Part shown: in pieces, positions 10,614 through 19,345 of the stretch | Layout: every line of letters starts with the position of its first letter | Position numbering within the stretch: position 1 is the first letter of the stretch | DNA from: Bradyrhizobium sp. SZCCHNS1050 | Lineage (GTDB): Bacteria > Pseudomonadota > Alphaproteobacteria > Rhizobiales > Xanthobacteraceae | Reading direction: 5' to 3' | NCBI RefSeq assembly: GCF_032484785.1 | Contig: NZ_JAUETR010000001.1 | Coordinates: forward strand, 5,087,501-5,151,500 | Length of the DNA stretch: 64,000 bases | The notes under the pieces: model-generated | What the model was told of the DNA's origin: nothing | Database searches by the model: none | Seen by the model: only the letters and a program-made list of their open reading frames with translations | Made by a program: the position numbers and the translations under genes

Positions 10614-11549
10614 ATGAAGAAGCTGCTCTATGCGGTCGCATCGCTCGCGATTTTGATGGCCCCGGCGCAGGCCGAGACCAAATACCGCTTCGCCATCGTG
10701 CCGAAGGCGATGAACAATCCGTTCTTCGACGTCGCGCGCGACGGCTGTCTGAAGCGCGCCAAGGAGCTCGGCAATGTCGAGTGCATCTACAAGGGCCCGG
10801 TCGAGCACGAGCCGGCCACGCAGGCGCAGATCATCCAGGACTTCATCACCCAGAAGGTCGACGGCCTCGCCATCTCGGTCGCCGACGTTCCATCGATGAC
10901 GAAATCGATCGAGGCGGCGACGGCGGCCGGCATTCCCGTCATCACCTTCGACGCCGATGCGCCGGGCTCCAAGCGCATCGCCTATATCGGCACCAACAAC
11001 AAGGACTTCGGCCTCGCGCTCGGCAAGCAGCTCCGCGAGCTGCGGCCTGAGGGCGGCAAGTACGCCGTCGTCTCCGGCGGTCCCGGCGCCAAGAACCTTG
11101 CCGAGCGCGTCGACGGCGTGCGCGAGGCGCTGAAGGGCTCGAAGTGGACGGAAGTGGCGGGCTCGCCGACCTTCTGCAACGACGATCCCGCGCTCGCCGT
11201 GCAGCAGATGGCCGATCTGCGCACTGCGACGCCGGATCTCGGCGCCATCGTGCCGATCGGCGGCTGGCCGATGTTCGCGCCCGAGGGCTACAAGGCCTTC
11301 GTCAACAAGAACCGCAAGGACATCGACGCTGGCAAGCTGACGCTGGTCGTTGCCGATACGCTGAAGATGCAGCTCGAGCTGCTGCGCGACGGCTATTCCA
11401 ACGCGCTGACCGGCCAGCGCCCGTTCGAGATGGGCGAGAAGGCGATGGACACGCTGCTCGCGATCAAGAAGGGCGAGAAGGTGCCGGAGGTGATCTACAC
11501 CGGCCTCGACCTCGTCACCAAGGACAACGTCGCCAAGCTTTTGAACTGA
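10614..11549 (+). CDS. Sugar ABC transporter substrate-binding protein (periplasmic)
   Basis: 311 residues with a Sec signal peptide MKKLLYAVASLAILMAPAQA (cleavage AQA-E). The mature protein begins TKYRFAIVPKAMNNPFFDVA, the first strand of a RbsB/XylF-type periplasmic binding protein (Peripla_BP_4). It delivers the sugar to the permease and ATPase encoded upstream. The ATG at 10614 follows GGAGGAGGGAAACCC. The operon's xylA and xylB point to xylose as ligand. Fructose, ribose or arabinose remain possible, since FrcB-like proteins have varied specificity. Confidence 0.9.
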   Translation: MKKLLYAVASLAILMAPAQAETKYRFAIVPKAMNNPFFDVARDGCLKRAKELGNVECIYKGPVEHEPATQAQIIQDFITQKVDGLAISVADVPSMTKSIEAATAAGIPVITFDADAPGSKRIAYIGTNNKDFGLALGKQLRELRPEGGKYAVVSGGPGAKNLAERVDGVREALKGSKWTEVAGSPTFCNDDPALAVQQMADLRTATPDLGAIVPIGGWPMFAPEGYKAFVNKNRKDIDAGKLTLVVADTLKMQLELLRDGYSNALTGQRPFEMGEKAMDTLLAIKKGEKVPEVIYTGLDLVTKDNVAKLLN

Positions 11550-11569
11550 GTTCCTCCCGGGGAAAACCT

Positions 11570-11617
11570 GGCGGTCCGGCAACCGGCTTCGGCCGGCGGC
11601 TGGGCCGCCCTTTTTTT
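11570..11617 (+). terminator. Rho-independent terminator of the pentose operon
   Basis: The outer stem GGCGGTCC (11570-11577) pairs with GGGCCGCC (11602-11609, one G-T pair). The inner stem CCGGC-TTCG-GCCGG (11583-11596) carries a stable UUCG tetraloop. A run of seven T follows at 11611-11617. Confidence 0.9.
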
Positions 11618-11770
11618 GCTTGGGGATGCTTTTGGTACCCGCGGACCGGACATGACGGCTGTGATCAATCGAAACGCTGCGGCGTACTGGATGCCCTGCT
11701 TGCGCAGGCAATGACGACAGACGCTGGAGCGGCCACCTGCACTCGACTACGGGCACAATTGACAGACGGA

Positions 11771-11794
11771 AATGTCTGACTTAAGTCAGACATT
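11771..11794. promoter_or_regulatory. Perfect 24-bp palindrome, probable operator of the MarR-GNAT gene
   Basis: The half site AATGTCTGACTT is followed by its exact reverse complement AAGTCAGACATT, with no spacer. It ends on the base before the ATG at 11795. A fully symmetric site of this size next to a MarR gene is the expected form of an autoregulatory operator. There is no room for a ribosome site between it and the start codon. Confidence 0.8.
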
Positions 11795-12667
11795 ATGCTC
11801 GACCCCATCTCCCGCGTCCGCCGCTTCAACCGCGCCGTCACCTCGGAGGTCGGCGCGCTCGACACCTCGTTTCTCGGGCGCGGTCGGCCGCTCGGGGCGG
11901 CCCGCGTGCTCAATGCAATCGGCCATGGCCGCAGCGACGTGGCCGAGCTGCGCGACTATCTCGCACTCGATTCCGGGCTGATGAGCCGGCTGCTGCGCAG
12001 CCTGGAGGAGGAGGGGCTGGTGATGACCAGGCCGCATCCCGACGACGCGCGCCGCCGCATCGCCAGGCTCACAGCCGCCGGGCGGCGCGAATTCGAGGCC
12101 TATGAGACGCTCTCCAACTCCCAGGCCGAATCGATGCTGGCGCGTCACGGGCAGCCCGAGGCGCTCTTGGCGGCGATGGACCTGGTCGCGGCCGCGCTGG
12201 GACGCAGCCGCATCGCCATCGATGAGGTTGATCCGCGCGGCGAGCAGTCGCGCTACTGCCTCGGCGAGTACTACGCCGAGCTGTCGCGCCGCTTCGAACG
12301 CGGCTTCGACGTGTCGCTGTCGCGCGATCCCGATGCCTTGGACATGATGGCGCCGCGCGGGGCTTTCTTCGTGGCATTGTCCGACGGCCTGCCGCTCGGC
12401 TGTGTCGGGCTGAAGGGCAGCGGCGGCGATGTCGCCGAGATCAAGCGGCTCTGGGTCGCGCCCGCCGCCCGCGGCCTCGGCCTTGGCCGCCGCCTGATGG
12501 ATGCGGCCGAAGAGGCTGCCCGCACGCTCTCGATCAGCATTCTTCGCCTCGACACCAACAGCGCGCTCGCCGAGGCCGTCCAGCTCTATCGCCGCGCCGG
12601 CTGGACGGAGATCGACCGCTTCAACGACGATCCCTATCCAGACCTGTTCTTCGAGAAGCAGCTCTAA
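11795..12667 (+). CDS. MarR-family winged helix / GNAT acetyltransferase fusion protein
   Basis: 290 residues in two domains. Residues about 1-145 are a MarR winged helix with recognition region DSGLMSRLLRSLEEEGLV and wing RPHPDDARRRIARLT. Residues about 150-290 are a GNAT acetyltransferase with the acetyl-CoA motif VAPAARGLGLGRRLMDAAEE and a late LYRRAGW motif. The acetyl acceptor is unknown. The ATG at 11795 is the only possible ATG/GTG/TTG start in this frame: upstream codons reach a stop at 11777. No Shine-Dalgarno sequence is visible, so translation may be leaderless. The gene stands alone. Confidence 0.88.
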   Translation: MLDPISRVRRFNRAVTSEVGALDTSFLGRGRPLGAARVLNAIGHGRSDVAELRDYLALDSGLMSRLLRSLEEEGLVMTRPHPDDARRRIARLTAAGRREFEAYETLSNSQAESMLARHGQPEALLAAMDLVAAALGRSRIAIDEVDPRGEQSRYCLGEYYAELSRRFERGFDVSLSRDPDALDMMAPRGAFFVALSDGLPLGCVGLKGSGGDVAEIKRLWVAPAARGLGLGRRLMDAAEEAARTLSISILRLDTNSALAEAVQLYRRAGWTEIDRFNDDPYPDLFFEKQL

Positions 12668-12972
12668 GATTGATCTCGCGCGGCGCCTGCGCCCCGCCGT
12701 TCTCCAGTCCAGCCACGGACCAGATCGCCCTGTTCGGCGTTAAGCGATGAGCAACTGGTAGGGTGGTCGAATGCGGGCCTTCGGGGGAGCTTGCGACGGA
12801 AGGGCGCGCTTTGAGTCCGATTCGGTGCCCGATCCTGCCCCAATTGCGGCGAGGGGGGGCGATGACATGAGGACGCGCCTTCGCCTCACTTCACCCCAAG
12901 ACATGATCGAGCGTATAGATCGTCCTGCGCCGATCGCGCCGGCGGAACAGCAATAACGAATTGGGATAGGGC
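12668..12972. other. Intergenic region upstream of the L,D-transpeptidase gene
   Basis: About 305 bases. Short open frames on both strands (for example 12771-12956) have no recognisable domain and no good ribosome site, so I do not call a gene. The region presumably carries the promoter of the L,D-transpeptidase gene. No clear repeat was seen. Confidence 0.5.
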
Positions 12973-14520
12973 ATGGTGACACGATCCACGGCGGCTCAGA
13001 ACCTTGCAGCGATGCGGCGTCGGGGAGCGGTCCTGATGACTGTCGCGGCCGCCACCGTGCTGGCTCTGCAAGGTTCCGAGGCCCGCGCGCGACAGGCGCG
13101 TTCGGCGCCGGTGATCGAGGCGACGGCGCCGCGTGCGCATGGCGATCCGATCATGGCGATCGTGTCGATCAAGACCCAGAAAGTAACGTTCTACGACGCC
13201 GATGGCTGGATCTGGCGCGCACCGGTGTCGACCGGCGTCTCCGGCCGCGAGACGCCGGCCGGCGTGTTCGCCATCATCGAGAAGGACAAGGACCACCACT
13301 CGACTCTTTACGACGATGCCTGGATGCCGAACATGCAGCGCATCACCTGGAACGGGGTGGCGCTGCATGGCGGGCCGCTGCCCGGCTACGCCGCCTCGCA
13401 TGGCTGCGTCCGCATGCCCTATGGCTTTGCCGAGAAGCTGTTCGACCGGACCTGGATCGGCATGCGGGTGATCATCGCGCCGGGTGACCCGACGCCCGTC
13501 GAGTTCTCCCATCCCGCCCTGTTCGCGCCGAATGCGCAGGCGCTCGCCGCGGTGCCCTCGCGGGCCGCGACGCTCGGCCGCGAGGCCGAGGACGCCGCCA
13601 GGAGCGCCGACGAGGCCAAGACGGCGGCTGCCGCGGCTGAGCGCGAGGCCAAGGCTCTGAAGGCGTCCTTGCGCAAGCTGGAGCAGGCCAAGGCGCGCGC
13701 CGAGGCCGAGCTCAAATTCGCCGACAGGAAGCTGGCCGCCGCCAAGACCGATCAGGCCAGGACGCTGGCCGAGGATGCGAAGCAGAAGGCCGCCGCCAAG
13801 GCGACCGACGCGGCAGCGCAGCTCGAGGCCGCCAAGTCGGACGCGACCGCGAAGCTCGCTGCGGCGACCTCGACCAAGGATGCCGCCAAGGCGGCGGCGG
13901 CCAGGAAGGCCGATGCGAGCAAGGCTGCGACGGACGCCAGGCTCGCGACCGAGCCGGTCTCGGTCTATATCAGCCGTTCGACGCAGATGCTCTATGTCAG
14001 GCGCAACACGCACAAGCCGGCCCCCGATGGCGGCGGCGAGGTGTTCGACGCCTCGATCGAGGCGCCGGTGACCATCCGCGATCCCGACCGGCCGATCGGA
14101 ACGCATGTGTTCACCGCGGTGGCGCAGAACGGCGCGGAGCTGCGCTGGACGGCGGTGACCATCGACGACGGCGACACCGCCAAGGACGCGCTCGACCGCA
14201 TCACCATTCCCAAGGACGTGCTCGACCGGATCGCGCCGACGGCCGTGCCGCGCTCCTCGATCATCGTCTCGGACGAGCCGCTGTCGAGCGAGACCAATTA
14301 TCGGACCGAGTTCGTCGCGGTGCTGAGCAACCAGCCGCAGGGCGGCTTCATCACGCGCCGGCCGACGACCAATGTCGACGTCGTCGCCAGCGGGGACGAA
14401 TATGACGACGGCTTCGGCAGCTTCTTCCAGCGCAGCTGGGATGGCCAGCCCGTCGCGGCGCCGCGCCGTCGCGGTCCGCCTCCGACCTACTACCGGCCGG
14501 TGCAGCCGGGCTGGTGGTGA
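12973..14520 (+). CDS. L,D-transpeptidase (YkuD domain) with Ala-rich coiled coil
   Basis: 515 residues. A hydrophobic N-terminal stretch (about 18-38) serves as signal or anchor. The YkuD catalytic domain spans about 60-165, with HGG (132-134) and SHGCVRM (142-148, nucleophile Cys145). The enzyme forms 3-3 peptidoglycan cross-links or attaches proteins to the wall in the periplasm. Residues about 190-320 are a long Ala/Lys/Glu-rich coiled coil, and the C-terminal about 190 residues form a second globular part of unknown role. The family's usual length is about 170-350, so this is a long version. A convergent gene downstream also encodes a membrane-anchored coiled-coil protein. Confidence 0.88.
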   Translation: MVTRSTAAQNLAAMRRRGAVLMTVAAATVLALQGSEARARQARSAPVIEATAPRAHGDPIMAIVSIKTQKVTFYDADGWIWRAPVSTGVSGRETPAGVFAIIEKDKDHHSTLYDDAWMPNMQRITWNGVALHGGPLPGYAASHGCVRMPYGFAEKLFDRTWIGMRVIIAPGDPTPVEFSHPALFAPNAQALAAVPSRAATLGREAEDAARSADEAKTAAAAAEREAKALKASLRKLEQAKARAEAELKFADRKLAAAKTDQARTLAEDAKQKAAAKATDAAAQLEAAKSDATAKLAAATSTKDAAKAAAARKADASKAATDARLATEPVSVYISRSTQMLYVRRNTHKPAPDGGGEVFDASIEAPVTIRDPDRPIGTHVFTAVAQNGAELRWTAVTIDDGDTAKDALDRITIPKDVLDRIAPTAVPRSSIIVSDEPLSSETNYRTEFVAVLSNQPQGGFITRRPTTNVDVVASGDEYDDGFGSFFQRSWDGQPVAAPRRRGPPPTYYRPVQPGWW

Positions 14521-14534
14521 CCAGCCGGCCTGAT

Positions 14535-14560
14535 GCCTGACCGCGGTTCGCGGGTCAGGC
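14535..14560. terminator. Bidirectional hairpin between convergent genes
   Basis: GCCTGACC (14535-14542) pairs perfectly with GGTCAGGC (14553-14560) around a 10-base loop. It lies between the L,D-transpeptidase stop and the end of the opposite-strand gene. No T run, so termination strength is uncertain. Confidence 0.55.
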
Positions 14561-14576
14561 CGGATGGCGCTTCAAA

Positions 14577-15245
14577 TCAGTTGCGACCTGCGGGGATGAC
14601 GCCGGGCCACTGCATCAAGAAGGGCTGCGGCTCGTGCTGCGCCTCGGTCGCGCGCGCCACGCGCCTGACACGGTGAGGCCTGCGGGAGATCGAGCTGGTC
14701 GCCTCGCGAGCGGTCTCGATGCGCGTCAACTGCTGACGCATCTCGCCGGTGGAGGTCCGGAGCTGCTCGATGGTCATGTCGCTGTTCGCGGCCGCGGTGC
14801 GCAGCCCGCTCAGCTCGGTCGCCGCATCTTCCTGGGCGCCGCGGAGGCGGATCGTCTGGCGCTTCAGCAGCGCGAGATCGGATTCGATCTTGTCGGCCGT
14901 ATCGCGGCGGCGCGCCTCGGTCTCGTCGGCGGCGGTGCGCAAGACGGCCAGGCCCGTTTCGGCGGTGGTGAGGCTGGCGCGCAATTGCAGAAGCTCGCCG
15001 GAGGTGTCGCTTTGGCGGTCGCGCAGCTGGGCGGTCTCGGCCTTGAGCTGCGCCAGCTCCGAGGTCAGCGTGGCGACGCGGCTCTCGAGCGAAGGCGCTC
15101 CGGTGCCGAAGGAGAAGCTGTTGGCGCCGCCGCTGCTCCACCACATCGCACCGGCGCTGGCGACGAGCGCCAGGCTCAGGACAATTCGTAGAGAGGCCGT
15201 GCCGCTGCTCGGCGGGGCGTCCGGCGTCTTGGTGGATCTGCGCAT
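14577..15245 (-). CDS. Membrane-anchored coiled-coil protein of unknown function
   Basis: 222 residues. One membrane helix lies near the N-terminus (LRIVLSLALVASAGAMWW). A long heptad-rich coiled coil follows from about residue 55 to 175, and the tail is basic and Pro-rich, ending QPFLMQWPGVIPAGRN. I use the ATG at 15245 with GGAG nine bases upstream, not the in-frame TTG at 15275. No catalytic motif is seen. Similar small proteins in rhizobia are annotated only as hypothetical. The convergent L,D-transpeptidase also has a coiled coil, so a cell-envelope role is a guess. Confidence 0.75.
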   Translation of the reverse strand: MRRSTKTPDAPPSSGTASLRIVLSLALVASAGAMWWSSGGANSFSFGTGAPSLESRVATLTSELAQLKAETAQLRDRQSDTSGELLQLRASLTTAETGLAVLRTAADETEARRRDTADKIESDLALLKRQTIRLRGAQEDAATELSGLRTAAANSDMTIEQLRTSTGEMRQQLTRIETAREATSSISRRPHRVRRVARATEAQHEPQPFLMQWPGVIPAGRN

Positions 15246-15505
15246 CGACGGGTCTCCGGGATTTGATGGAGACAATTATGATCATATTAAGGTTGCCAAT
15301 GTTCTAAGCGCGCCGCTCCCGCGGAACATTTCATCCACGTAGTTTTGCGGAATGAGCTCTCGCAGCCTCGAGTTGTGAGCATGACCGGCGGCGCTCAGGA
15401 GTGCCGATGCAGGGACGGCGATGATCCGGCCCGGATCGCTGGCATGCAAATCGGATCCGTCGGAAAAGGCTTCGTGCGTCCTCGGGATCGTGATCTAAAT
15501 CGCGC

Positions 15506-16423
15506 ATGTCCGACATTCCGCCCACCGCCGCACCGCCGGCATTCGACGTGCTCGCCGAGGCCATCGGGCAGCGCCGCTCGGTCTATGGCCATATCAGCGG
15601 GCTCAGGATGGATCGCTTCGCGCCCGGCGAAGCCTGGTCGACCCTGCCTTATCGTCCCGTGTTCGTCGGCGACAGCGAGACCGGGGTGATCCATGGCGGC
15701 GTCGTCACCGCGATGCTCGACGAGAGCTGCGGCATGGCGGTGCAGCTTGCGCTCGACGGCAGCCGCGCGATCGCCACGCTCGATCTGCGCATCGACTATC
15801 AGAAGCCGGCGACCCCCGGTCTCGACATCAAGGCCCATGCGGTCTGCTTCCGCGTCACCCGCTCGATCGCCTTCGTGCGCGCCACCGCCTATCAGGAGGA
15901 GGAGACCGCACCGGTCGCCACCGCGACCGCCTGCTTCATGATTGGCGCCAACCGCACCAACATGCTGACCGACCGGGCGGCCTTCGACGGCGCGCCACCG
16001 CCGCTCGACGCCCCGGACGATCCGGCGGGGTCGTTTCCCACCAGTCCGTTCGCGCGCTGCCTCGGCATCCGCTTCGCCGAGAACGACACGCTGGTGATGC
16101 CGTTCTCGCGCCGGATCATCGGCAATCCCGTGCTGCCTGCGATCCATGGCGGCATGACCGGTGCGTTTCTCGAGACCGCAGCGATCGTCACCGTGATGCG
16201 CGAGCTCGGCGCCACGGCGCCGCCGAAGCCGGTCGGCCTCACCATCAACTATCTGAGGTCGGGGCGCGCGCTCGACACCGTCGCATCGGCGTCGATCGTC
16301 AAGCAGGGACGCCGCGTCGTCGCCTTCGAGGCCCGCGCCTGGCAGGACGATGCGACGAAGCCGATCGCCACGGCCTTCGGCCATTTCATGCTACGACCGG
16401 CGCCAGGGCAGGAGCAGGATTGA
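15506..16423 (+). CDS. PaaI-like double-hotdog acyl-CoA thioesterase
   Basis: 305 residues made of two hotdog domains in tandem. The first has ETGVIHGGVVTAMLDESCGM (about 53-72) and the second NPVLPAIHGGMTGAFLETAA (about 207-226). Each carries the H-G-G with a following acidic residue used for thioester hydrolysis in PaaI-type enzymes. Duplicated forms occur in Proteobacteria, and the substrates are probably medium-chain or aromatic acyl-CoAs. It stands alone, convergent with the DUF2200 gene 24 bases downstream. Confidence 0.85.
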   Translation: MSDIPPTAAPPAFDVLAEAIGQRRSVYGHISGLRMDRFAPGEAWSTLPYRPVFVGDSETGVIHGGVVTAMLDESCGMAVQLALDGSRAIATLDLRIDYQKPATPGLDIKAHAVCFRVTRSIAFVRATAYQEEETAPVATATACFMIGANRTNMLTDRAAFDGAPPPLDAPDDPAGSFPTSPFARCLGIRFAENDTLVMPFSRRIIGNPVLPAIHGGMTGAFLETAAIVTVMRELGATAPPKPVGLTINYLRSGRALDTVASASIVKQGRRVVAFEARAWQDDATKPIATAFGHFMLRPAPGQEQD

Positions 16424-16447
16424 GGGAGACCTGGTCGCGAGTCACGA

Positions 16448-16801
16448 TCAGGCCTTGCGCAGGATCTTGTCCATTGCCTTTCCCCGCGCCAGCTCATCGA
16501 CCAGCTTGTCCAGGTAGCGGATCTCCCGCATCGTCGGTTCCTCGACATCCTCCACGCGGACGCCGCAGATCATGCCCTTGATCAGGGTCCGCGCCGGATT
16601 CATCGCTGGCGCCTGTGCGAAGAAGGTCTCGAAGTCCGTCTGACGCTCCAACCGGATCTCAAGCTCGCTTTGGCCATAGCCCGTCAGCCAGCAGATCACC
16701 TGATCGACCTCTGCCTTGGTGCGTCCCTTCTTCTCGGCCTTCGCGACGTACAATCGGTACACGCTCGCGAAGCTCGTCGTGTAGATGCGGTGTTTTGCCA
16801 T
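16448..16801 (-). CDS. DUF2200 domain-containing protein
   Basis: 117 residues, matching the small DUF2200 family throughout ([20 protein letters not shown], then [17 protein letters not shown] and [20 protein letters not shown]). The ATG at 16801 has GGAG six bases upstream, and the longer in-frame start at 16831 lacks support. The family's function is unknown. It is cytosolic, with no signal or membrane segment. Short gene with strong full-length similarity to a known family, so I am confident it is real. Confidence 0.88.
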   Translation of the reverse strand: MAKHRIYTTSFASVYRLYVAKAEKKGRTKAEVDQVICWLTGYGQSELEIRLERQTDFETFFAQAPAMNPARTLIKGMICGVRVEDVEEPTMREIRYLDKLVDELARGKAMDKILRKA

Positions 16802-16933
16802 GCTGACTCCATCGGATCGGCGGCGAGGCATGTCGGGTCTGCGAGGGGCGACGGCGCGGTACGAGCGCGTGCTTCATGTCCGCGTTTCGGATCGTCGGAC
16901 AGCACGTTCGTTCGCACATGTCGGAAACGGACG

Positions 16934-18460
16934 CTAGCCCGGCAGGAACATCGGAAACGACACCCCGAGCGACCACGCCAGGATCAGGCCGAGACCGAGG
17001 CCTTCGGCCATCGGCGAGCAGGTCCTGCGGCCGACACAGCCGCCGATCAGTCCGAACACGATGAAGAACAGCACGATCACGGGGATGATGATGAGCAGGA
17101 AGAACAGCCGCTTGAGGTCGAGCGCGACTGCCCCGCCCAACGAGGCCAGGAAGGCGGTGCGGATCCACACGGTGCGCCACAGCGCGGCGTGGCCGCCCCT
17201 GTTGGCGATGCAATCCGCCAGCATGTAGGGCACCGCGCCCATTGCGATCGCTGCGATGATCGGCAGGCGCGCCGCGATCGGCATGAACGAGGCGACGTAG
17301 CGGTCGAGCGCGCCACCGAAGCCGCAGATGCCGTAGGCGGCCAGCGCCAACGCCGCGAGCCAGGCCACGCGGCCGAAGTGAACGCCCTGCGCGCGTAGCA
17401 GTATGAGCGACAGCGTGCCGTACACGAAGAGATGTACGGCGAGGTAGTCGGCGATCAGAACGGGCAGGAAGCGGGTCTCGACGAACCTCAGGACGATCGG
17501 TGTCGTCACCGCCGGCACCAGCGTGGCGATCGCAAGACTGTGCAGCGGAATTGTCGGCGGCGGCGCATCACCCTTCGGCAGCAGCTCGGCCAAGGGCCAC
17601 GCCAGCAGCACGATGCCGGCGGCCAGCAGCGCGATCGCACCGCCAGTCGAAGCGACTGGGCCGCTGCTGGCGCGGCCGAACGCCCGATCGAGCCAGTCGC
17701 GCGCCTCGCGCAGTGCGGTCGTCGAATACAGCACGCTGACGTGTTCGACTCCGGGCGCGACGACGGCGCGGCGTCCGCCATTTGCGGCGGGATCGCCCAC
17801 GGTGTCGCCCTCGCGCGCGGCGGGATCGGCGAGCCGGAGGTTGCGCAGCGCATCCCGGCGCAGGGCCGCCTCCCATTCGCCTGTGATGATCAGCAGATTG
17901 CGCGGCGCGCTCGCCGTGACGGCCTCGGAAAACATCGAGATCGCCACCGTCGCCCTGACACGCGGATCGGCCCGCGCCTGGCGGACGATGATGTCGGAAG
18001 CCATCGAGTGTCCGAGCAGGGCCACCCGGCCGTCATTCCCCGGCAGGGACAGCGCGGCGTCGGCGACGCGACCGATCTCGCTCATCAGCTCCTTCGTCGT
18101 GCCGTCGATGCGCGTGACGTTGCCCGACATCGGCGTCGGATTGCGGCCATGCCCCTCGAAGTCGAACGAGACCGCGACATAGCCCGCGCGCGCCAATGTC
18201 AGCGCATAGGCCTCCATGAACTGGCGTGAGCCCGCAAAGCCGTGGGCAATGACGACCACGGGCGACGCAGCCGCGTCGTCGCGCCGATAGACGGTGATGG
18301 GGGTGGTGCCTGCCTGCAGCGGGGCGATCGTGATGCCCGCGCGCTCGGCTTCGAGGCGCCAGATCCCGGCGACGCAGAGCGCGAGGCCGGAGAGCGCTGC
18401 GGCCAGCAGGGCTGCCCCGCGCAAACCGATGGCGTCTCGTCTGCGCGGCGCAGCGTCCAT
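16934..18460 (-). CDS. Alpha/beta hydrolase fused to a C-terminal multi-pass membrane domain
   Basis: 508 residues. An N-terminal membrane anchor (about 12-30) is followed by an alpha/beta hydrolase domain (about 50-280) with oxyanion HGFAGSRQFM, nucleophile elbow GHSMAS and a likely catalytic His in GVEHVSVLY. From about 290 to the end there are seven or eight hydrophobic helices. Serine hydrolase domains joined to such a membrane region are unusual. The substrate is unknown, perhaps lipid or peptide. Divergent from the RibD-C gene. Confidence 0.8.
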   Translation of the reverse strand: MDAAPRRRDAIGLRGAALLAAALSGLALCVAGIWRLEAERAGITIAPLQAGTTPITVYRRDDAAASPVVVIAHGFAGSRQFMEAYALTLARAGYVAVSFDFEGHGRNPTPMSGNVTRIDGTTKELMSEIGRVADAALSLPGNDGRVALLGHSMASDIIVRQARADPRVRATVAISMFSEAVTASAPRNLLIITGEWEAALRRDALRNLRLADPAAREGDTVGDPAANGGRRAVVAPGVEHVSVLYSTTALREARDWLDRAFGRASSGPVASTGGAIALLAAGIVLLAWPLAELLPKGDAPPPTIPLHSLAIATLVPAVTTPIVLRFVETRFLPVLIADYLAVHLFVYGTLSLILLRAQGVHFGRVAWLAALALAAYGICGFGGALDRYVASFMPIAARLPIIAAIAMGAVPYMLADCIANRGGHAALWRTVWIRTAFLASLGGAVALDLKRLFFLLIIIPVIVLFFIVFGLIGGCVGRRTCSPMAEGLGLGLILAWSLGVSFPMFLPG

Positions 18461-18625
18461 GATCGGCTCCGTTTGCAGCCGAAACTAGCGCAGGAATTGG
18501 TGCGGTAACAACGACGGCGCAGGCGAGCCGCACCGGCGCAATCGAACGAAACGCACGCCGCTTCGTTGACAACGCCGCCGGAGCGATATTCGGTGACCCC
18601 CGTTCAGCGGCGACAAGGAGGATGC

Positions 18626-19345
18626 ATGAAACCGGAAGTCATCTGCCTGATGGCGTCGAGCGTCGACGGCCGGACCCTGCCGAGCCGCTGGCGTCCGAAG
18701 GGATCGGGCGATTTGTTCGAGCAGGTGCATGACCGGCTCGGCGGCGACGCCTGGCTGATCGGCCGCGTCACCGGCCAGGAATTCGCCAAGGGCTCGGCCT
18801 ATCCGGCCGAGACGACGGAGCAATTCCCGCGCACCCATTGGATCGCGCGCCGCGATGCCAAGGCCTACGGCATCGTGCTCGATCCCCATGGCAAGATCTG
18901 CTGGGGTCGCTCCGACATCGGCGGCGATCCGATCGTCGTCGTGCTGACCGAGGCCGTGTCGGATGCGCATCTTTCGGGACTGCGCGGCGAGGGCGTCTCC
19001 TACGTCTTCGCCGGCCAAGCGAAGCTCGATCTTTCGCGCGTGCTCGAGATCGTCGCGCAGGAGCTCGGCGTGAAGCGCCTGCTGCTCGAGGGCGGCGGCG
19101 GCGCCAACGGCGCGTTCCTTCGCGCGGGCCTGGTCGACGAGTTCAACCTCGTTCTGTGTCCGGCAGTGGATGGCGCCAAGGGGGCGCCGAGCGTGTTCGA
19201 TTCGACGGAAGCCGAGTCCGGCGAGCGTGCCCCGATCACGGCAATGACGCTCGAAAGCAGCACGGCGCTGGAGGGCGGCGCGCTGTGGCTGCGCTACAAG
19301 ATCACCAACGGCTCGGCCTTGCCGGCCCAGGCAAGTCATGGCTGA
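18626..19345 (+). CDS. RibD C-terminal / dihydrofolate-reductase-like family protein
   Basis: 239 residues of the RibD_C fold, starting with KPEVICLMASSVDGRT and carrying LLLEGGGGANGAFLRAGLVDEFNL, the typical NADPH-reductase end motif. Stand-alone RibD_C proteins are NADPH reductases of mostly unknown substrate. It lacks a deaminase domain, so it is not the full riboflavin enzyme. The start at 18626 follows AAGGAGGATGC. The last eight bases overlap the amine-oxidase gene, suggesting an operon. Confidence 0.85.
   Translation: MKPEVICLMASSVDGRTLPSRWRPKGSGDLFEQVHDRLGGDAWLIGRVTGQEFAKGSAYPAETTEQFPRTHWIARRDAKAYGIVLDPHGKICWGRSDIGGDPIVVVLTEAVSDAHLSGLRGEGVSYVFAGQAKLDLSRVLEIVAQELGVKRLLLEGGGGANGAFLRAGLVDEFNLVLCPAVDGAKGAPSVFDSTEAESGERAPITAMTLESSTALEGGALWLRYKITNGSALPAQASHG

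Noticed and set aside
12771..12956. Possible 61-codon gene upstream of the L,D-transpeptidase
   Set aside because: No domain, no clear ribosome site, and an equal-length frame exists on the other strand.
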